Shown here one piece after another: positions 60,622 to 64,000 of a DNA stretch of 64,000 nt (the stretch's first letter is position 1; the number at the start of each line of letters is the position of its first letter). A program made the position numbers and the translations under genes. Origin of the DNA: Alkalispirillum mobile (GTDB lineage Bacteria; Pseudomonadota; Gammaproteobacteria; Nitrococcales; Halorhodospiraceae). The notes under the pieces are model-generated. The model was not told the origin of the DNA, made no database searches, and saw only the letters and a program-made list of their open reading frames with translations. The stretch is taken from the NCBI RefSeq assembly GCF_003664325.1, contig NZ_RCDA01000001.1, positions 1,552,866-1,616,865 on the forward strand, written 5' to 3'.

Positions 60622-61360
60622 ACACCACTTCCTCGACTTCCAGCCTGGTGGTCCGACCCTGGCGCAGGTCGGTCATCGTGCTGCTCATCACCGTCCAGTA
60701 GCCCTGGATACGCTCTATACGCTCCACGGTGAGCCGCTTCACCGGCTCGTCTCCATCCTGGTAAAAATCGATCCGCAACGGGATATGGGTATCGGGGTGC
60801 ACCCAGCTGAGGCGCTTGCTGTAGACGGAATTACCCGCATCCACCGGCACGCTCTCCAGCAGCTTGACCTCGGTGCCCTCGTAGCTGTCCTCGCCCAACA
60901 GGCGATGGCTGTCCTTGTGCGGCTCACGGTCCTCCAGGTCTTCGAACCAGAGCTCGGACTGGACGAAGCTCCCCCCGCGGTTTTCACTGCTGATGCGACG
61001 CACGCGCTGCGCGGCGGGCAGGAACAGCCACTGGTCGCTGGCCCCTTCCGGCCGGTTATGCACCAGCAGCCCGGTGTCGGCGATATTGGACGGGCTGGTG
61101 AAACGGATCAGGTTCCAGCTCTCGTCCTCCTCGCCCTCCAGGCGGTATTCGTAGCTCTCGCGCACGCGCTCGCGGCGCCCTTCACCGCCCAGCACCATGC
61201 GGCCGCGGGTCACGGCATCGTTGCCTTCCGGGCGGTCGTAGACCTGCTGTGCCAGCTCGGCGCCGGCCTGCTCGTCGGCCCAACCGGGCATACTTAGAGC
61301 AAGGCCCAACATGAAACCAAGAAGGCCAACCGGCAGTCGGCCGTAAACCCTGTTTGTCAT
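60542..61360 (-). CDS. LolA-like outer-membrane lipoprotein-sorting protein
   Basis: The 272-aa periplasmic protein has a signal peptide (VGLLGFMLGLALSMPGWA). Its LolA-like half-barrel fold is suggested by GRMVLGGEGRRERVRESYEYR, WNLIRFTSPSNIADTGLLVHN, WLFLPAAQRVRRI and GEDSYEGTEVKLLESVP. This branch (PF17131-like) differs from LolA proper and typically pairs with MMPL/RND exporters. It would carry a lipophilic molecule across the periplasm. GGAGGAGACGG precedes the ATG, which overlaps the thiF stop by four bases. Confidence 0.85.
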   Translation of the reverse strand: MTNRVYGRLPVGLLGFMLGLALSMPGWADEQAGAELAQQVYDRPEGNDAVTRGRMVLGGEGRRERVRESYEYRLEGEEDESWNLIRFTSPSNIADTGLLVHNRPEGASDQWLFLPAAQRVRRISSENRGGSFVQSELWFEDLEDREPHKDSHRLLGEDSYEGTEVKLLESVPVDAGNSVYSKRLSWVHPDTHIPLRIDFYQDGDEPVKRLTVERIERIQGYWTVMSSTMTDLRQGRTTRLEVEEVVYDQGLPRDLFTSRALSDPSRETDYRP

Positions 61361-62259
61361 CCGTCTCCTCCACTCTGAAGGGGCTGTCGGGCCAGCCTCA
61401 GGCGGGCCAACCTGCGCCGTGCAATGGCGATCAACACCCGTTGCAGGGGGTTGCGGTTGCCCCCGGGGCGCCAAGTGTGGGCCAGTCGCTGGCGGTAGGC
61501 ATCGAAATGCACCCCGCGCGGCGCCCAGACCACGCGCCCCCGGTTCAGCAATAGCTTCAACACCTCGGTGCCCATGACGCCGGCACAAAGGTCGCACGCC
61601 ATGGGGGTAGATGGCCCCCGCTGGCGGCCCAGGTCCACCGCGTCGGGGTCGGCAAGGTAGCCCATGTGGAGCATGGCCGGTGCCAGGCCCATCATGAAAC
61701 GCAGCGCCAGGTCCTCGTCGGACAAGCCATCGCGCAGGTCAAAGTAGGCGTCGAAGCTCATCCGCTCCGGGTGGAAGTTGAGCAACGCGGCCCCCATACC
61801 CAGCGGAGCCACGGTAACCGCGGGAATGCCCGCTCGCGCCACGGCGGCGAACACCTGCCGCCGTGCCTCGAAGGCAAAGAAGTCCAGCCCATCCACGTAG
61901 ACATCCACGCCTTCGAGAAATTCGGTCAGATTGCCCTCACGCACCCCATCAGGAAACACCCGCATATCCAACTCAGGGTTGATGTCCTGCGCCATGGCGG
62001 CCAGCACCCGGGCCTTGGGCTCCCCCAGGTGGCGCATGCTCGCCCCCACCTGGCGGTTCATGTTGTGCAATTCGAAGACGTCGAAGTCGGAGATGTTGAA
62101 GGCACCAATACCCAGGCGTGCCAAGGTCAGCAGGTGCGCACCACCCACCCCGCCAAGCCCGGCAATGGCTACCCTTGCACCACGCAACACCTCAAGTTCT
62201 TTCTCGGTCACCCAGCCCACATTACGGGTGAAGGCTGTGCGGTAGTCGAACCCCCCCAT
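61357..62259 (-). CDS. ThiF/MoeB/E1-like adenylyltransferase
   Basis: This stand-alone E1-fold enzyme (300 aa) has the nucleotide-binding GLGGVGG at residues 34-40, the acidic DFDVFELHNMNRQ segment (the Arg that contacts ATP phosphates at 69) and VDGLDFFAFEARRQVF. Only one Cys pair, CDLC at 222-225, is present, whereas MoeB/ThiF usually have two CxxC zinc pairs. Family members adenylate a C-terminal carboxylate of a protein, peptide or small acid. No ubiquitin-like or peptide substrate is encoded next to it. Its place between acyltransferases and a LolA-like carrier suggests it activates a carboxylate of the operon's product. Confidence 0.85.
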   Translation of the reverse strand: MGGFDYRTAFTRNVGWVTEKELEVLRGARVAIAGLGGVGGAHLLTLARLGIGAFNISDFDVFELHNMNRQVGASMRHLGEPKARVLAAMAQDINPELDMRVFPDGVREGNLTEFLEGVDVYVDGLDFFAFEARRQVFAAVARAGIPAVTVAPLGMGAALLNFHPERMSFDAYFDLRDGLSDEDLALRFMMGLAPAMLHMGYLADPDAVDLGRQRGPSTPMACDLCAGVMGTEVLKLLLNRGRVVWAPRGVHFDAYRQRLAHTWRPGGNRNPLQRVLIAIARRRLARLRLARQPLQSGGDG

Positions 62260-62292
62260 TCGGGTGACTCCTCAGATTTTGGCCTTGATCGG

Positions 62293-63045
62293 TCAGGCCG
62301 GACTGGCAGCGTGGAAGCCTGCCCCCAACTGCTCCAGGGCACGCTGGTACAGGTGCCGGAGCATGGCCGACTGCTGGAGTCCGCTGACGGCGTCATCCCT
62401 GTGAATATAGAAGGCGGCACGGAGTCCGTGGTAATCCTGGACGTTTCCCACTTGGGTGAACGTCAGCCCACTTCGCCCCAGAAGGCGTGCCAGGCGGGGT
62501 TCCATCATGGCGAAGACGTGGTGCTTCTCGGTGAGCCCGGTGAGGGCGGTGGCCGCCATGAACAGGCTGACCGCCATCAGCGGGAACGTGCGGTACTGCT
62601 CGGCGGGAATATCCAGGCCATCCACATCACCCAAGGGCGTCTTGGATTCGCCCTTACGGCGCCGGAACACGCCGTGAACTGCCAACCGGGAAACCTCGCA
62701 GACGTGAGCACGATCCAGCAGGTCGGGGCGCAACTCCGGGTGAAAGAAACTCTCCCGGCAATGTTTTTCTATGGGCAACCCACCCTCCGGACCGGTATCG
62801 GCGGGCACTACCCGCACACAACCCGCAGCCGTACCACTGCCGCGGTGGCGCAGCAGGCCGTGCCAGGAGGCGTCATCGAACTCGTCCCGCTCCAGCCCCC
62901 CCGGGCAGTCCTCATCCTTCTCGAAGCCAAATTCCCGACAATAGACCTCGTAACGAAGGCGATGAATCTCGTTGCGCTCGTCGCCCCGTACCAGGCTGTA
63001 GCTGAAATAGGTGTCGAAGGCCTCCGCCAACGGTGCATCTGCCAT
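62293..63045 (-). CDS. PEP-CTERM/exosortase-associated acyltransferase (copy 2)
   Basis: The 250-aa protein belongs to the GNAT-like exosortase-associated acyltransferase family related to autoinducer synthases and N-acyl amino acid synthases. Hallmarks are RLRYEVYCREFGFEKDED followed by GLERDEFDD, the AAGCVRVVPAD strand and VCEVSRLAVHGVFRRR near residue 115. GGAGGGACGGG precedes the ATG. It would transfer an acyl chain from ACP or CoA to an amine. It is the second of two tandem homologues, with 53 bp between them. Confidence 0.87.
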   Translation of the reverse strand: MADAPLAEAFDTYFSYSLVRGDERNEIHRLRYEVYCREFGFEKDEDCPGGLERDEFDDASWHGLLRHRGSGTAAGCVRVVPADTGPEGGLPIEKHCRESFFHPELRPDLLDRAHVCEVSRLAVHGVFRRRKGESKTPLGDVDGLDIPAEQYRTFPLMAVSLFMAATALTGLTEKHHVFAMMEPRLARLLGRSGLTFTQVGNVQDYHGLRAAFYIHRDDAVSGLQQSAMLRHLYQRALEQLGAGFHAASPA

Positions 63046-63098
63046 ATCCCGTCCCTCCCCATCAGGACGCGCCCAAGCCGGGCATGATCACCACGCTG

Positions 63099-63818
63099 TC
63101 ACGCCGGGTGCGTCGCAAGCCCCCCATAGGGCATGGCGGGCTCGGGCAAAACATCCCTCGCCTCCACCATGGCCGCATGGCTGACGAACGGGGTCACCGG
63201 CAACGCCGTGGACAAACGGCTTCGCCAGGCCCGTAGCCCCAGCCCCAGCGCTGCTGTCTCCACCCGGCAGGGCAATCTGAGCCCGCGGTGCTCTACCGGG
63301 GGCGCAAAGACCTCCAGCGGCAGGCCGCGACTGCGAAGGACGCGCGCCAGCCCCGGCCTGACCATGAAGTAAAGCTGCTCCACGCCCTCTTTCATAGCAT
63401 AGGCCCACGCGGCCCGGCAGAGCATGTACATGAGCGACTGGGAGCAGGCGCGGCGGCCCTGTGGCCGTACGATCAGGCGGGACACCTCAACCGCACCACG
63501 CCTGAAGGTGGGCGTCGCGTTGCCATCGTCAGAGCCGGGCTCGGTGGCGATGAGTTGTTGCAGCGGCAGCGGCAGCGGCTCGGGCCTGATCAGCCGCATG
63601 GTGCCCAACCACTCGCAATCCTCTCCATCAGGGCCCACCCGCCCTGCCAGGAAGTGCACTGCCTGGTTATCGTGGATATCCCGCTCCAGCCCATCCGGAT
63701 GGTATTCGGAGGGTTCAAAGCCGGTTTCCTGGCAGAACACACGGTAACGGATGCGAAAATGCTCGCGTCGTGATTCGCTACAGTCAGCGACAACAACCTG
63801 ATATTTGTCTTCAGACAT
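63099..63818 (-). CDS. PEP-CTERM/exosortase-associated acyltransferase (copy 1)
   Basis: This 239-aa protein is a divergent homologue of the downstream gene product. It shares RIRYRVFCQETGFEPSEY then GLERDIHDNQ, the EWLGTMRLIRP strand and EVSRLIVRPQGRRACSQSLM. The ATG at 63818 starts the family-like sequence; the ribosome site is weak. It is the first recognisable gene of the six-gene operon, with about 180 bp to the window end holding no further gene that I can support. Two paralogues in tandem may act on different acceptors or form a heterodimer. Confidence 0.85.
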   Translation of the reverse strand: MSEDKYQVVVADCSESRREHFRIRYRVFCQETGFEPSEYHPDGLERDIHDNQAVHFLAGRVGPDGEDCEWLGTMRLIRPEPLPLPLQQLIATEPGSDDGNATPTFRRGAVEVSRLIVRPQGRRACSQSLMYMLCRAAWAYAMKEGVEQLYFMVRPGLARVLRSRGLPLEVFAPPVEHRGLRLPCRVETAALGLGLRAWRSRLSTALPVTPFVSHAAMVEARDVLPEPAMPYGGLATHPA

Positions 63819-64000
63819 CGTGCAGCGTCCACCGGGCCCATGCGTGCGGCCTCGCATCCATGGCCGGTCAACGTCCAACCCGATGGCCGTCCCCCCCTGT
63901 GGTTGACAGCCAAAACATCGCAGCGCGCAAGATTAATCCCTGAGCCCCATTTATAAAACAAACAAAAACAGGGGCATAAGGCGCACAGCGTAGCAAGCAA
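63819..64000 (-). promoter_or_regulatory. Upstream region of the acyltransferase operon
   Basis: No gene is supported here. On the minus strand AGGGATT-N4-TTGC (63941-63927) keeps the GG-N10-GC geometry and the TTGC of a sigma-54 promoter, but the rest of the -24 element does not match. An AT-rich stretch with TATAAA lies just upstream of it (63948-63960). Either could be the operon promoter; the call is tentative. Confidence 0.25.

Overview
The window is GC-rich throughout and every gene neighbourhood is typical of a free-living gammaproteobacterium. The combination of a urease/urea-uptake island, amgK-murU, the mre-rod cluster, gatCAB and a PEP-CTERM exopolysaccharide locus suggests a member of the Ectothiorhodospiraceae (Alkalilimnicola/Halorhodospira-like). 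That placement is an inference from gene content; no rRNA is present to test it.

Layout. 1-3988 (+): the 3' part of amgK, murU, a GCS2-type carboxylate-amine ligase and an aspartoacylase-like metallohydrolase. 3933-13472 (-): a nine-gene amino-alcohol operon with a PotABCD-type ABC importer, an APH-fold kinase, a class III PLP enzyme, an SDR and ethanolamine ammonia-lyase EutBC; a divergent DeoR-type regulator (13779-14570) faces it. 14976-15986 (+): an orphan TAXI-type binding protein. 16047-27939 (-): urease (ureJDABC-EFG) followed by the urea ABC importer (urtABCDE), with a near-consensus sigma-54 promoter before urtA and a palindromic repeat lodged between ureC and ureE. 28130-38841 (-): lipB, ybeD, a D-amino-acid aminotransferase, dacA, rlpA, mltB, rodA, mrdA, mreD, mreC and mreB, i.e. 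the elongation/cell-wall cluster. 38954-43141 (+): gatCAB and hslO. 43225-46957: a PAS-PAS-GGDEF protein, then galE, a DUF218 protein and a PilZ protein on the other strand.

47231-56777 (+) is a PEP-CTERM/exopolysaccharide locus: a Wza-like export lipoprotein, a polyprenyl-phosphate sugar transferase broken by a one-base frameshift, the PrsK sensor kinase, the PrsR sigma-54 activator, the PrsT TPR lipoprotein and a PEP-CTERM target protein. A near-perfect sigma-54 promoter precedes the target gene and a strong terminator follows it, so the locus appears to contain its own regulatory circuit. No exosortase is in the window.

56888-63818 (-) is the least conventional part. It is a tightly overlapping six-gene operon of two tandem exosortase-associated acyltransferase homologues, a stand-alone ThiF/E1-like adenylyltransferase, a LolA-like periplasmic protein, a putative outer-membrane barrel and an MMPL/RND exporter. 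It reads as a make-activate-export pathway for an unknown acylated product linked to the PEP-CTERM system. I consider it the best candidate here for an undescribed system.
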